Part shown: positions 45,902-54,328 of the stretch, in pieces | How positions within the stretch are numbered: position 1 is the first letter of the stretch | Layout of the letters: each line of letters begins with the position of its first letter | NCBI RefSeq assembly: GCF_000331285.1 | Contig: NZ_ANFX01000013.1 | Coordinates: forward strand, 62,001 to 126,000 | Direction of reading: 5' to 3' | Length of the DNA: 64,000 nucleotides | Source: Porphyrobacter sp. AAP82 | GTDB lineage: Bacteria > Pseudomonadota > Alphaproteobacteria > Sphingomonadales > Sphingomonadaceae | Translations under genes and position numbers: made by a program | The notes under the pieces: generated by a model | What the model saw: the letters and a program-made list of their open reading frames with translations, nothing else | The model's database searches: none | Told to the model about the DNA's origin: nothing

Positions 45902-46455
45902 CCACCCGCAAAACCCTCGCCCTCAACCCAGAGGCTGCCGCCTCCGCCGAAGCCCCCGCGCTCAAGAAGAAGGGCCGCGGGTGGGAGATTTCGGACAAGC
46001 GGCTCGATGCGCTGCACGAGCAGGCGCGCGAATTGCGCCGCCATTCGTCCGAGGCGCACAAGGCGCTCGCCGCCAAGTTCGTCGCCGCCGACATGGGCCG
46101 CTACACCTTCAAGCGCCACGCGGTGGTCGGCTCGGCGATCGTCGATTTCAACTGCCACAACCTCGGCCTCGCGCTGGCGATTGACGAGGAGGGGCAGAAC
46201 GTGCGCCTAGCCACACGCCGCGACAAGAGCCTCGAGAGCGTCGGCATTCAGGTGATGCGGATCGCCGCCGCCGACATCCTCACCGACATCGACGCGGTGC
46301 TGAAGCAGCTCACCCAGGTGATGCGCGACCGCATTGCCGAGAAGAAAGAGGCCGCCCGCGCACACAAGGCGGCCAACCCCAAGCAGACCTATTCGCGGCC
46401 CAAGTCCGGCGACAAGCCGCAGGGTGATGCGAAGCGCCCTCCAAGGAAGTATTGA
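45898..46455 (+). CDS. DUF559-type protein in the suf operon
   Basis: 185 residues. The middle (YTFKRHAVVGSAIVDFNCHNLGLALAIDEEGQN ... SVGIQVMRIAAADIL) follows the DUF559 endonuclease-like pattern, related to very-short-patch-repair nucleases. The VDF Asp is present, but the usual E-x-D-G is A-I-D-E, so the first acid looks lost and cleavage may not occur. A Lys-rich tail follows. It overlaps both neighbours (ATGA with the ORF before, TGATG with sufC), so it belongs to the operon. Confidence 0.8.
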   Translation: MTTRKTLALNPEAAASAEAPALKKKGRGWEISDKRLDALHEQARELRRHSSEAHKALAAKFVAADMGRYTFKRHAVVGSAIVDFNCHNLGLALAIDEEGQNVRLATRRDKSLESVGIQVMRIAAADILTDIDAVLKQLTQVMRDRIAEKKEAARAHKAANPKQTYSRPKSGDKPQGDAKRPPRKY

Positions 46456-47198
46456 TGCTCGAAATCACCAACCTCCACGCCTCCGTCGGCGACAAGCCGA
46501 TCCTCAAGGGCCTCACGCTCGAAGTCCCCGCGGGCGAGGTGCATGCGATCATGGGCCCCAACGGCGCGGGCAAATCGACGCTCACCAATGTGCTCGGCGG
46601 CAAGCCCGGTTACGAGGTGACGGCGGGCAGCGTGACCTTCCGCGGCGAGGATCTGCTGGCGCTGGAACCGCACGAGCGCGCCGCGAAAGGCCTGTTCCTC
46701 GGCTTCCAGTATCCGGTCGAGATCCCCGGCGTCTCCAACGTCCAGTTCCTGCGCGAGGCATTGAATTCCCAGCGCAAGGCGCGCGGGGAAGAACCGCTCT
46801 CGGGCGGCGAGTTCCTCAAGCTCGCCAAGGAGAAGGCCGGGCTGCTCAGGATGGACATGGAAATGCTGAAACGGCAGGTCAATGTCGGCTTCTCGGGCGG
46901 CGAGAAGAAGCGCGCCGAGATGGTGCAGATGGGGATTCTCGGGCCCCACCTCGCGGTGCTGGACGAGACCGATAGCGGCCTCGATATCGACGCGCTCAGG
47001 ATCGTCGGCGCGGGGATCAACGCGATCATGCGCAGCCCCGGCAAGGCGGTGCTGCTGATCACCCACTACCAGCGCCTGCTCGACGTCGTGAAGCCCGACA
47101 AGGTCAGCATCCTCGCCGGCGGCCGCATCGTCGAGACCGGCGGGCCGGAGCTTGCCCTGAGGCTCGAGGCCGAGGGCTATGACGCGGTGATGGCGTGA
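46455..47198 (+). CDS. sufC: Fe-S assembly ATPase SufC
   Basis: ABC-type ATPase of SufBCD. 247 residues. Walker A GPNGAGKST, FQYPVEIPGVSN (typical SufC Q-loop region), signature FSGGEKKRAEM, Walker B LAVLDETDSGLDID and the His LLITHYQRLL. Start overlaps the DUF559 stop and its stop overlaps sufD. Confidence 0.97.
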   Translation: MLEITNLHASVGDKPILKGLTLEVPAGEVHAIMGPNGAGKSTLTNVLGGKPGYEVTAGSVTFRGEDLLALEPHERAAKGLFLGFQYPVEIPGVSNVQFLREALNSQRKARGEEPLSGGEFLKLAKEKAGLLRMDMEMLKRQVNVGFSGGEKKRAEMVQMGILGPHLAVLDETDSGLDIDALRIVGAGINAIMRSPGKAVLLITHYQRLLDVVKPDKVSILAGGRIVETGGPELALRLEAEGYDAVMA

Positions 47199-47962
47199 CG
47201 GTAGCGACCCTCCCGACCCGCCGCGACGAGGCATGGCGCTATGCCGACATGGATGGGCTGGCGCGGCTCGGCGCGGGGGCGCTTGGCCAGTGGCAGGCGA
47301 TTGACGTTCCTGCGGGCGAAAGCCTGACGCGCTGCCTGGTGGCCGGCTCCGACGCGCCCGAACTCCACCGCTTCCGCGTCCAGCTGGGCGAGGGCGCGAG
47401 GGCGGCGTTCTTCGTCACCAATGCAGGGAGCGATTACACCCGGGTCGAGGTGGAAGTGCGGCTCGCCCGGGGTGCGCATTTCGAATTCGGCGGGGTCACG
47501 ATTGGGGGGGCCAATAAGCAGGGGGGCGTCACCCGCGAATTCGTGACGCAGGTTGTCCATGCCGAACCCGAGGCGACCTCCAACCAGACCGTCCGCGCGG
47601 TCCACTGGGCGGGCGCGACGGGCAATTTCCTCGGCGAGATCAAGGTCGCGCGCCATGCGCAGAAGACCGACGCCGCGCAGGACTTCAAGGGCCTGCTGCT
47701 CGAAGCCGGGGCGAGCGCCAACGCCGTCCCGCAGCTCGAAATCTTCGCCGATGACGTCAAATGCGCCCACGGCGCCACGGTCGGCGCGCTCGACGAAGCC
47801 GCGCGCTTCTACATGATGGCGCGCGGGCTCGATCCGGCCACGGCGCAGCGGCTGCTGGTGCAGGCCTTCATCGGCGACGCCTTTGTGGCGCTGGACGACG
47901 AAGAGAGCCGCGCGACGCTGCTCGATGCAGCGCTCGCCGCGCTGGAGGGGGCCAAGCTGTGA
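47195..47962 (+). CDS. sufD: Fe-S assembly protein SufD, short form
   Basis: 255 residues, much shorter than the ~420 of E. coli SufD, but the C-terminal beta-helix and signature DDVKCAHGATVGALDEAARFYMMARGL are complete. The N-terminal WRYADMD motif is also kept, so the shortening lies in the middle. GTG start overlaps sufC by four bases. Partner of SufB and SufC. Confidence 0.92.
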   Translation: MTVATLPTRRDEAWRYADMDGLARLGAGALGQWQAIDVPAGESLTRCLVAGSDAPELHRFRVQLGEGARAAFFVTNAGSDYTRVEVEVRLARGAHFEFGGVTIGGANKQGGVTREFVTQVVHAEPEATSNQTVRAVHWAGATGNFLGEIKVARHAQKTDAAQDFKGLLLEAGASANAVPQLEIFADDVKCAHGATVGALDEAARFYMMARGLDPATAQRLLVQAFIGDAFVALDDEESRATLLDAALAALEGAKL

Positions 47963-49185
47963 ACGCGCCCGCCACCATCACCCGCGACTTCAGCGCCGAC
48001 TTTCCCGGCATGGTCACCCGTGACGGCACACCCTGGCACTATCTCGACACCGCCGCGACCGCGCAGAAGCCGCGCGCCGTGATCGACGCCATGGCGCGCG
48101 CCTTGGGCGAGGATTACGCGACCGTTCACCGCGGAGTCTACACCCGCTCGGCCGAGATGACGCTCGCCTACGAGGCAGCACGGCGCACGGTCGCCAGGTT
48201 TATCGGCGGGCATGAGGACGAGCTGGTCTTCACTCGCGGCGCGACCGAAGCGATCAACCTCGTCGCGCAGACGTGGGGCCGGGCCAACGTCAAGGCCGGG
48301 GACCGCATCCTGCTGTCGCAGGCCGAGCACCATTCGAACATCGTGCCGTGGCAGATGGTTGCGCAAGAGGTCGGCGCGATCATCGACGTCTGCCCGCTGA
48401 CCGACGATCACCGGATCGACTTGGGTGCCGCCGAGGCGATGCTGACCGAGCGGCACAAGCTGGTCGCGCTGGGCCATGTCTCCAACGTCACAGGCAGCGT
48501 GCTCGACGCGCCCCGGGCTGCCGCGCTGGCGCACAAGGTCGGCGCGAAGCTGCTGCTCGACGGGTGCCAGTCGGCGCCGCACATGGGCGTCGATGTAGCC
48601 GCGCTCGATTGCGATTTCTACGTCTTCTCCGCCCACAAGCTCTACGGGCCGACCGGGATCGGGGCGTTGTGGGCGCGCAAGGACATCCTCGCCGATATGC
48701 CCCCCTATCAGGGCGGCGGGGCGATGATCGACCGGGTGACCTTCGCCAAGACGACCTACGCCAGCGGGCCGCAAAGGTTCGAGGCCGGCACCCCCGCGAT
48801 CACCGAGGCGATCGCCTTCGCCGCCGCCGCCGATTACGTCAGCGCCATCGGTCCCGCCAACATCCACGCGCACGAACAGGCCCTTGTCGCGAGGCTCCGC
48901 CGGGAACTGGGCGCGATGAACGACGTGCGCCTGTTCGGCCCCGAGGGCAGCGCCGGGATCGTCAGCTTCGCGCTGGACGACATCCACCCCCACGACCTCG
49001 GCACGATCCTCGACGAGAGCAATGTCGCGATCCGCGCCGGGCACCACTGCGCCCAGCCCTTGATGGACTATCTCGGCGTTCCCGCCACCGCGCGCGCCAG
49101 CTTCGGCCTCTATTCGAGCGAGGCCGATGTCGACGCTCTGCTCGCCGGGATCGCCCGCACCCGCAAGATTTTTGGAAGAGGATGA
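47959..49185 (+). CDS. sufS: Cysteine desulfurase SufS
   Basis: PLP enzyme supplying sulfur. 408 residues. PLP Lys in FSAHKLYGPTGIGAL, the active Cys in RAGHHCAQPLM near the end, GATEAIN and HHSNIVPWQ in the N-terminal half. Group II type, as expected for suf. No sufE or sufU is adjacent in the window. GTG start overlaps sufD (GTGA). Confidence 0.96.
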   Translation: MNAPATITRDFSADFPGMVTRDGTPWHYLDTAATAQKPRAVIDAMARALGEDYATVHRGVYTRSAEMTLAYEAARRTVARFIGGHEDELVFTRGATEAINLVAQTWGRANVKAGDRILLSQAEHHSNIVPWQMVAQEVGAIIDVCPLTDDHRIDLGAAEAMLTERHKLVALGHVSNVTGSVLDAPRAAALAHKVGAKLLLDGCQSAPHMGVDVAALDCDFYVFSAHKLYGPTGIGALWARKDILADMPPYQGGGAMIDRVTFAKTTYASGPQRFEAGTPAITEAIAFAAAADYVSAIGPANIHAHEQALVARLRRELGAMNDVRLFGPEGSAGIVSFALDDIHPHDLGTILDESNVAIRAGHHCAQPLMDYLGVPATARASFGLYSSEADVDALLAGIARTRKIFGRG

Positions 49186-49190
49186 GAGCG

Positions 49191-49646
49191 ATGGACAGCT
49201 CAGCCGAAAAGCCCCCCCGCGCCCGCGTCGAAGACGCGATCGATAGCGACGCCGAGGCGCCCCAAGAGCAAGGCCGCACCCGCGACTATCTCGACGGCTT
49301 CCTCGCCGCCAAGCCACCCGAGGGCCCCGTGGGCGGAGAGGGCAGCGATCTTCAGGCCGACGTCATCGAAGCCCTGCGCGAGATCTTCGATCCGGAAATC
49401 CCGGTCAATATCTACGACCTCGGCCTGATCTACGGCGTGGAGGTGGACGAGAACCGCGACGCCACCGTCACCATGACGCTCACCACCCCGCACTGCCCGG
49501 TTGCCGAAAGCATGCCCGGCGAGGTTGAACTGCGCGTGTCGAGCGTGCCGGGGATCCGCGATGCCGAGGTCAACCTCGTCTGGGACCCGCCGTGGGGCCC
49601 GCACAAGATGAGCGACGAGGCGCGGCTCGAACTGGGGATGCTGTGA
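49191..49646 (+). CDS. SufT-like DUF59 (MIP18 family) Fe-S maturation protein
   Basis: 151 residues. A ~55-residue polar N-terminal extension precedes the DUF59 domain: VIEALREIFDPEIPVNIYDLGLIYGVEV, then TLTTPHCPVAESMPGEVE with the conserved Cys, and VNLVWDPPWGPHKMSDEAR. ATG 49191 has AGAGG nine bases before it; ATG 49182, overlapping the sufS stop, is the alternative. Probably helps transfer clusters. Confidence 0.9.
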   Translation: MDSSAEKPPRARVEDAIDSDAEAPQEQGRTRDYLDGFLAAKPPEGPVGGEGSDLQADVIEALREIFDPEIPVNIYDLGLIYGVEVDENRDATVTMTLTTPHCPVAESMPGEVELRVSSVPGIRDAEVNLVWDPPWGPHKMSDEARLELGML

Positions 49647-50137
49647 GCGACACGGCTACCCTTGCGATTGCCCTCGCGGACACCCGCGACGCGCGCGATG
49701 CGGCGGACGTGGTGGCGCTGCTCGATGCCTATGCGCGCGACCCGATGGGCGGGGGCGAACCCTTGCGCGACGCGGTCAAGGCGCGGCTGCCGGGCGATCT
49801 GGCGGCCAACCCGCAGGCCTTCTCGCTGATCGCGCGGCTCAACGATCGCGCGGTCGGCCTCGCCAATTGCTTCATGGGCTATTCGACCTTTGCCGCCGCC
49901 CCGCTGGTGAACATCCACGATCTCGCGGTGCTGCCCGAGGCGCGCGGGCACGGGGTCGGCAAGGCGCTGCTGTACGCTGTCGAGGCCGAGGCCTTGAAGC
50001 GCGGGGCTGCCAAGATCACATTGGAAGTGCTGAGCGGCAATCCGGCGCGCCGTCTCTATGCGCGCGAAGGCTATGGCGACTACCAGCTCGACCCCGCCAC
50101 CGGGCACGCGCTGTTCTGGCAGAAGAGGCTGACATGA
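49643..50137 (+). CDS. GNAT-family N-acetyltransferase in the suf operon
   Basis: 164 residues. The acetyl-CoA loop is VLPEARGHGVGKALL, followed by LEVLSGNPARRLYAREGYGDY. GTG start overlaps the SufT-like gene (GTGA) and its stop overlaps sufA (ATGA), so it is expressed with the operon. Its substrate is unknown; presence in a suf operon may be incidental. Confidence 0.88.
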   Translation: MSDTATLAIALADTRDARDAADVVALLDAYARDPMGGGEPLRDAVKARLPGDLAANPQAFSLIARLNDRAVGLANCFMGYSTFAAAPLVNIHDLAVLPEARGHGVGKALLYAVEAEALKRGAAKITLEVLSGNPARRLYAREGYGDYQLDPATGHALFWQKRLT

Positions 50138-50511
50138 CCGACACCACCACGACGTCTCGCCCCGCCCGCGGCCCTGCTCCTAAGGCCGCCGTCACCCTGA
50201 CGCCCTCTGCCGAAGCGCGGATCGCCGAACTGATGAGCAAGGCCCCTGCCGATGCCATCGGGGTCAAGCTGTCCACCCCCCGCCGCGGGTGCTCGGGCCT
50301 TGCCTATTCGGTCGACTATGTGACCACCGAGGCCAAATTCGACGAGAAGATCGTGACGCCGGGCGGCGTGTTCTACATCGACGGGGCGAGCGTGCTCTAC
50401 CTCGTCGGCAGCGTCATGGACTGGCGCGAGGACGATTTCACCGCCGGCTTCGTGTTCGAAAACCCCAACGCCAAGGGCGCCTGCGGCTGCGGCGAGAGCT
50501 TCATGGTGTGA
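50134..50511 (+). CDS. sufA: A-type Fe-S carrier protein
   Basis: 125 residues. The three ligand Cys are in RRGCSGLAYSV and GACGCGESF. The ~20-residue N-terminal Thr/Pro/Ala leader is extra. It carries clusters from SufBCD to targets. Overlaps genes on both sides by four bases. It could equally be called an IscA-like protein; the operon supports SufA. Confidence 0.92.
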   Translation: MTDTTTTSRPARGPAPKAAVTLTPSAEARIAELMSKAPADAIGVKLSTPRRGCSGLAYSVDYVTTEAKFDEKIVTPGGVFYIDGASVLYLVGSVMDWREDDFTAGFVFENPNAKGACGCGESFMV

Positions 50512-50720
50512 CCCCGCCCGATCGCGATGCCCAGCGCACCGCCCAGCGCGGGCGCGAAGTGCAGGCGATCATCGCGCGGGTGGAAGGCGAGCATGCCGCT
50601 CTGGAAGCGCAGCTTGCCGAGAGGTCCGCGCCCGAAGACCGGGCCCGGATCGAGACCGAAATCCTCCACCTCGCGCTCGCATTGGGCGAGCTGCGCGGCG
50701 GGCACTACTCCGGCGGTTAG
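50508..50720 (+). CDS. Small coiled-coil protein at the end of the suf operon
   Basis: 70 residues starting at GTG 50508, overlapping the sufA stop (GTGA). Mostly one charged helix (REVQAIIARVEGEHAALEAQLAE ... ARIETEILHLALALGELRGG). Its regular overlap with sufA and the codon pattern support translation. Its stop TAG overlaps the stop of the converging minus-strand gene. Function unknown. Confidence 0.6.
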   Translation: MTPPDRDAQRTAQRGREVQAIIARVEGEHAALEAQLAERSAPEDRARIETEILHLALALGELRGGHYSGG

Positions 50721-51661
50721 TCCGCTTCGGCGAGCCGCGCGATCAGGCGGGTTTCGAGTTCGTCGACCTCGCCGTCGGCCTCGACCATGCGGTCCAGCCA
50801 TTCGCTCTCGAAGGCGGTGATCTTGTCGCCCTCGGCCGCGAGCGCCCCGTAATCGGGGCCGGCGGGCTTCTTGCGCCCGAACACCTTGCCGAAATGGTTG
50901 CCGACATTGGGCACCTCGCGCGCGACCCGGCCGAGGAAACGGCCGAGATTGGCCTCGTTGTCGGCGACGAAGGCTTCCAGCTCGCGCCTGCGATCATGGC
51001 TCAGCTGGGCGCTGGGGAGCGCAAAACCGCGCATGAAGTTGGCGACACCGTCGAGGAACAGGTCCTCCCACTCGAGCGCGTTCTCGTCGGCGAGGGTCGC
51101 GTCCTTCAGGCGGAACAGCATCTCGGCATCGTGGCGGGTGACCGCCGCCGGGCCGTGGCCGCCGCTCGCGAAGATCGCGCGGCGCACGATCCGGCATTCG
51201 GCAGCGGTGATATGGGCGGCGCTGAGATCGCCGCCGTGGCGGGTCGGGCCCTCGCCGTGGAGCACGGCATGCTCGACCTTGGCGAGCACGTAGTCCTTCA
51301 GCCGGTCGGGGGTGTTCTCGGCGCGCTCGAGGACGCGCACCAGCGCTTCGAGCTCAGCCATGCTCTCGACCTTGCCGTCACAATCGACCTGCGCGATCAG
51401 CCACTCGGCTTCCTCGAGGCTGCACTGGAGGCGCGGCGGGGTGCCATTGAGCACGAACTCGCCGATCGCCTCGACGAAGAAGTCGGTCCATTCGGGCGTG
51501 CGCTCGCGCAGCGCCTGGTTGAGCGTGAACAGCACCGCGGCTTCTTCGCGGGTGATGATGCCATCGCCCCAGCCTTCGCGGCGCAGGGCGAGGAGTTCGT
51601 CGGCGGTGATCTGGCCATCGGCGGCAGCGCCGCGCGCGACTTGGAGGAAGTGGGTGGTCAC
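50717..51661 (-). CDS. Helical cytosolic protein with an internal duplication
   Basis: 314 residues from GTG 51661. Two similar segments are visible: IITREEAAVLFTLNQALRERTPEWTDFFVEAIGEF (about residues 33-67) and AVTRHDAEMLFRLKDATLADENALEWEDLFLDGVANF (about 175-210). Each resembles a TerB- or EF-hand-like helical bundle; DGQITADE and DGKVESMAE look like partial Asp-rich loops. The start is uncertain because the frame is open further upstream. Function unknown. Confidence 0.65.
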   Translation of the reverse strand: MTTHFLQVARGAAADGQITADELLALRREGWGDGIITREEAAVLFTLNQALRERTPEWTDFFVEAIGEFVLNGTPPRLQCSLEEAEWLIAQVDCDGKVESMAELEALVRVLERAENTPDRLKDYVLAKVEHAVLHGEGPTRHGGDLSAAHITAAECRIVRRAIFASGGHGPAAVTRHDAEMLFRLKDATLADENALEWEDLFLDGVANFMRGFALPSAQLSHDRRRELEAFVADNEANLGRFLGRVAREVPNVGNHFGKVFGRKKPAGPDYGALAAEGDKITAFESEWLDRMVEADGEVDELETRLIARLAEAD

Positions 51662-51722
51662 GGTGGCAGGGTCCTCTGTGGTCTTGGGGAGGCTCCATGC
51701 CACAGGCAGGCTTAAGGGCGGG

Positions 51723-52133
51723 TTACCTTGTTTCCAACTCGCGGATGCAGGCGCCGGGATCGACCGCCGCGCCGCCCTGCCTGAGGCGCGCCTCGACATG
51801 GGTCGCGGTCGGCTCGGCGGCGGCGGCGACGGGGTAGAGGTAGATGTCGAGCACGCAGCTCGGCCCGGCGAACTGGACCTTCCGCGCATCGCCCTCGGCA
51901 AGGTCGATGCGCGGGCTGCCGAAGCGGCTGGTGAGCGCCGCGGCGGGCGAGCCGATCACGCCGGCGAGCCCTGCCGGGGCCATCACCTCGGGCACGACGA
52001 CGATGGTGCTGCGCGCCGGAGCAGGCGCGGCGGGGCGGAACCCGGGGCGCGGCGCGGGAGCAGGCCTGCCGCCGCCCGCGCACCCTCCAAGCCCCGCCGC
52101 CAGCAGCGCGAGCACGATCGCCGCGCCCCGCAT
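51723..52133 (-). CDS. Lipoprotein, hypothetical
   Basis: 136 residues. Lipobox MRGAAIVLALLAAGLGGC, then a Pro/Ala linker and a globular part with SRFGSPRIDLAEGDARKVQFAGPSCVLDIYLYP, a pattern of small outer-membrane-linked lipoproteins with SmpA/OmlA-like look. Start overlaps the stop of the EI24-like gene by one base (TGATG), so the two are coupled. Confidence 0.72.
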   Translation of the reverse strand: MRGAAIVLALLAAGLGGCAGGGRPAPAPRPGFRPAAPAPARSTIVVVPEVMAPAGLAGVIGSPAAALTSRFGSPRIDLAEGDARKVQFAGPSCVLDIYLYPVAAAAEPTATHVEARLRQGGAAVDPGACIRELETR

Positions 52134-52837
52134 CACCTCTGCGTCCCGATCCGCCGCAGCACCAGATGCGTCCCCGCCGCCGCGCCCACCAGCGGGGCGA
52201 CGAGGTTCAGCACCGGCACCGCCATCATCGCCGCGATCGCCGCGCCGAGCAGGATGCGCTCAGGCCTCGGCACGGGGTTGGCGCGTTCCTCGCCGGCACA
52301 GTGCCGCAGCCACGCCATGTCGGTCAGCTCGCGCCCGAGCAGCACCGCGTTAACGCCAAGGAACACCAGCGCCGGGCCGATCGCGGTGAACACCAGCACC
52401 GCCGCGATGGGCAGCGCCAGGAGGTTGTAGCCCAATGCCCGCGTCAGCCCCCGCAAGGCCACCGCCACCTCGCGGTGCAGCGGCAGCGGCTGCGCGCGGG
52501 TGGCAAGCGCCGGGTAGTGCCGCGCCTCGACCGCCGCCACCACGTCGTCGGCGAACAGCTGGAGCACCGCCAGCGCCACCACCCGCAGCAGCAGCCAGAA
52601 GGCAAGGACGCTTGCCGCCAGCCACACCAGCACCTGCGCTGTCGCGGCGTATCCGGCGGGGACCACCGCAGCGACCCACTCGCTCCGCAGCAGCCGGTCG
52701 AGCCCGGCGTAGAGCGCGACGCTCGCCCCCGCGAACACCGCCAGCGTCACCGCAATGCTCTTCGCCGCCACGCGGAGGACGGCGCGGTCGCCCAGCTGGG
52801 CGAAGCCTCTCACGATCGCGGCGGGGACGGCGGACAT
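52133..52837 (-). CDS. EI24/CysZ-like integral membrane protein
   Basis: 234 residues with about five hydrophobic segments. LLALPIAAVLVFTAIGPALVFLGVNAVLLGRELTDMAW is like the conserved C-terminal part of the EI24 family, where CysZ transports sulfate. Sulfate use is not shown here. ATG 52837 chosen; upstream in-frame codons give an unlikely polar leader. Confidence 0.78.
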   Translation of the reverse strand: MSAVPAAIVRGFAQLGDRAVLRVAAKSIAVTLAVFAGASVALYAGLDRLLRSEWVAAVVPAGYAATAQVLVWLAASVLAFWLLLRVVALAVLQLFADDVVAAVEARHYPALATRAQPLPLHREVAVALRGLTRALGYNLLALPIAAVLVFTAIGPALVFLGVNAVLLGRELTDMAWLRHCAGEERANPVPRPERILLGAAIAAMMAVPVLNLVAPLVGAAAGTHLVLRRIGTQR

Positions 52838-52965
52838 GCCGCTTCCGATGCGCACCCGGCGATGCGAAGTCAACGCAGGCCTGCTGCACCGCACACAGAT
52901 CGCTTGGCGAGCGCGGCGAAGGCGGCTAGGCGCACGCGCGACCCACCAACCGAGGAAGCCGCGCC

Positions 52966-53967
52966 GTGTCCGACACCACTCCGCCCCGTTACGACGTCAT
53001 CGCCATCGGCAACGCCATCGTCGATGTCCTATCGCCCTGCGAGGACGCGGTGATCGCCGGGCTCGGGCTCAACCGCGGCGGCATGACCCTGGTGGATGCC
53101 GACAAGGCCCGCGAGATCTACGCCGCGATGGGCCCGGCGACCGAGCGTTCGGGCGGCTCGGCAGCCAACACGCTCGCTGGCATGGCCGCGCTGGGTGCGC
53201 GCTGCGCCTTTGTCGGGCAGGTGGCACAGGACCAGTTCGGCGACGTGTTCCGCCATGACATCCGCGCCGGCGGGATCGCCTTCGAGACCCCGCCGCTCGC
53301 CGGCGACGTGCCGACCGGGCAGTGCCTCATCCTGGTCTCGCCCGATGGCGAGCGGACGATGAACACGATGCTGGGTGCCGGCCAGTTCCTGCACAAGGGC
53401 GCGATCGACGATGCCCTCGTCGCCAGCGCGGGCATCCTCTACCTCGAAGGCTACATGTGGGATCCGGTGGAGCCGCGCGCGGCGATGCGCCGGGCGATGA
53501 CGGCGGCCCGCGAGGCCGGCCGCAAGATCGCCTTCACCGCGAGCGAGAGCTTCATCATCTCGCTCCACCGGGCCGACTTCCTCGAGCTGATCGACGCCGG
53601 CCAGTTCGACATCCTGTTCGTCAACGAGCACGAGCTGGCGACGCTCACCGGCGAGGCCGACTTCGAGACCGGGCTTGCCGCCGTCGCCGCCAAGGTGCCG
53701 GTGCTGGTCGCCACGCGCAGCGAGAAGGGCGCGGTCGCGATCGCCCACGGCGAGCGCGCCGAGGTTGCCGCAGAGCCGGTCGCCAGGGTCGTCGACACCA
53801 CCGGCGCGGGCGACCAGTTCGCCGCCGGGTTCCTGACCGGCTATGTCCGGGGCGAGCCGCTCGAGCGCTGCCTCAAGCGCGGCGCGATCTGCGCCTCGGA
53901 GGTCATCTCGCACTTCGGCCCGCGGCCCGAGACCGACATGATCGCGCTGATGGACGCGCGGCTGTAG
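52966..53967 (+). CDS. PfkB-family carbohydrate kinase, adenosine kinase type
   Basis: 333 residues. AIGNAIVDVL and SGGSAANTLAGMAALG at the N-terminus bind the sugar; DTTGAGDQFAAGFLTGY contains the catalytic Asp and anion hole. The overall length and GDVPTGQCLILVSPDGERTMNTMLGA stretch fit the alphaproteobacterial adenosine kinase group. GTG start with GAGGAAG upstream. A 9-bp perfect hairpin follows seven bases after the stop. Confidence 0.9.
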   Translation: MSDTTPPRYDVIAIGNAIVDVLSPCEDAVIAGLGLNRGGMTLVDADKAREIYAAMGPATERSGGSAANTLAGMAALGARCAFVGQVAQDQFGDVFRHDIRAGGIAFETPPLAGDVPTGQCLILVSPDGERTMNTMLGAGQFLHKGAIDDALVASAGILYLEGYMWDPVEPRAAMRRAMTAAREAGRKIAFTASESFIISLHRADFLELIDAGQFDILFVNEHELATLTGEADFETGLAAVAAKVPVLVATRSEKGAVAIAHGERAEVAAEPVARVVDTTGAGDQFAAGFLTGYVRGEPLERCLKRGAICASEVISHFGPRPETDMIALMDARL

Positions 53968-53973
53968 GTCTGT

Positions 53974-53995
53974 CGCTCGCCCCTCCGGGCGAGCG
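53974..53995 (+). terminator. Hairpin after the kinase gene
   Basis: Perfect 9-base stem CGCTCGCCC/GGGCGAGCG with loop CTCC, starting seven bases after the stop. Only TCTTC follows, so the terminator call is moderate. Confidence 0.5.
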
Positions 53996-54328
53996 TCTTC
54001 GGCGCTGTTCCCTTCGCTGCGCTACGGGGCACCTGCGGCTCGCGCGCGTGCGCTCGCGGCTGCTGCGCAGCCGAGCTTGCGCTTGCCGATTCGGTTGTGG
54101 AGCGGCGGGGTGGGGCCGCTCGGCAGGGTCGCGCGTCCAGCCTGGCGCCCGGTTTCCCGTTGTAGGAGACACATGAGACACTGTCCTGGGGCGGAAAACC
54201 TCGGCCTATCGGATAGCGTTCCGGCGCGGGGTGGAGGGGGCTGACGATGGCAAAGAGCGCAGGGCCGCAAGCCGGCCTTGCCTCCTGATAACCCTTTGTC
54301 ACCCCTGTAGGAAAATGGTTTCGCGCGC
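53996..54328. other. Intergenic region between converging genes
   Basis: About 330 bases between the kinase hairpin and the stop of a minus-strand gene. No gene seen. It contains a tandem GAGACAC repeat at 54166-54181 (two copies, two-base gap) and a purine-rich segment near 54230. It may be debris of a former element. Confidence 0.4.

Noticed and set aside
54161-54187. Possible insertion-sequence end with tandem GAGACAC
   Set aside because: No transposase, no matching end and no target duplication could be found nearby.
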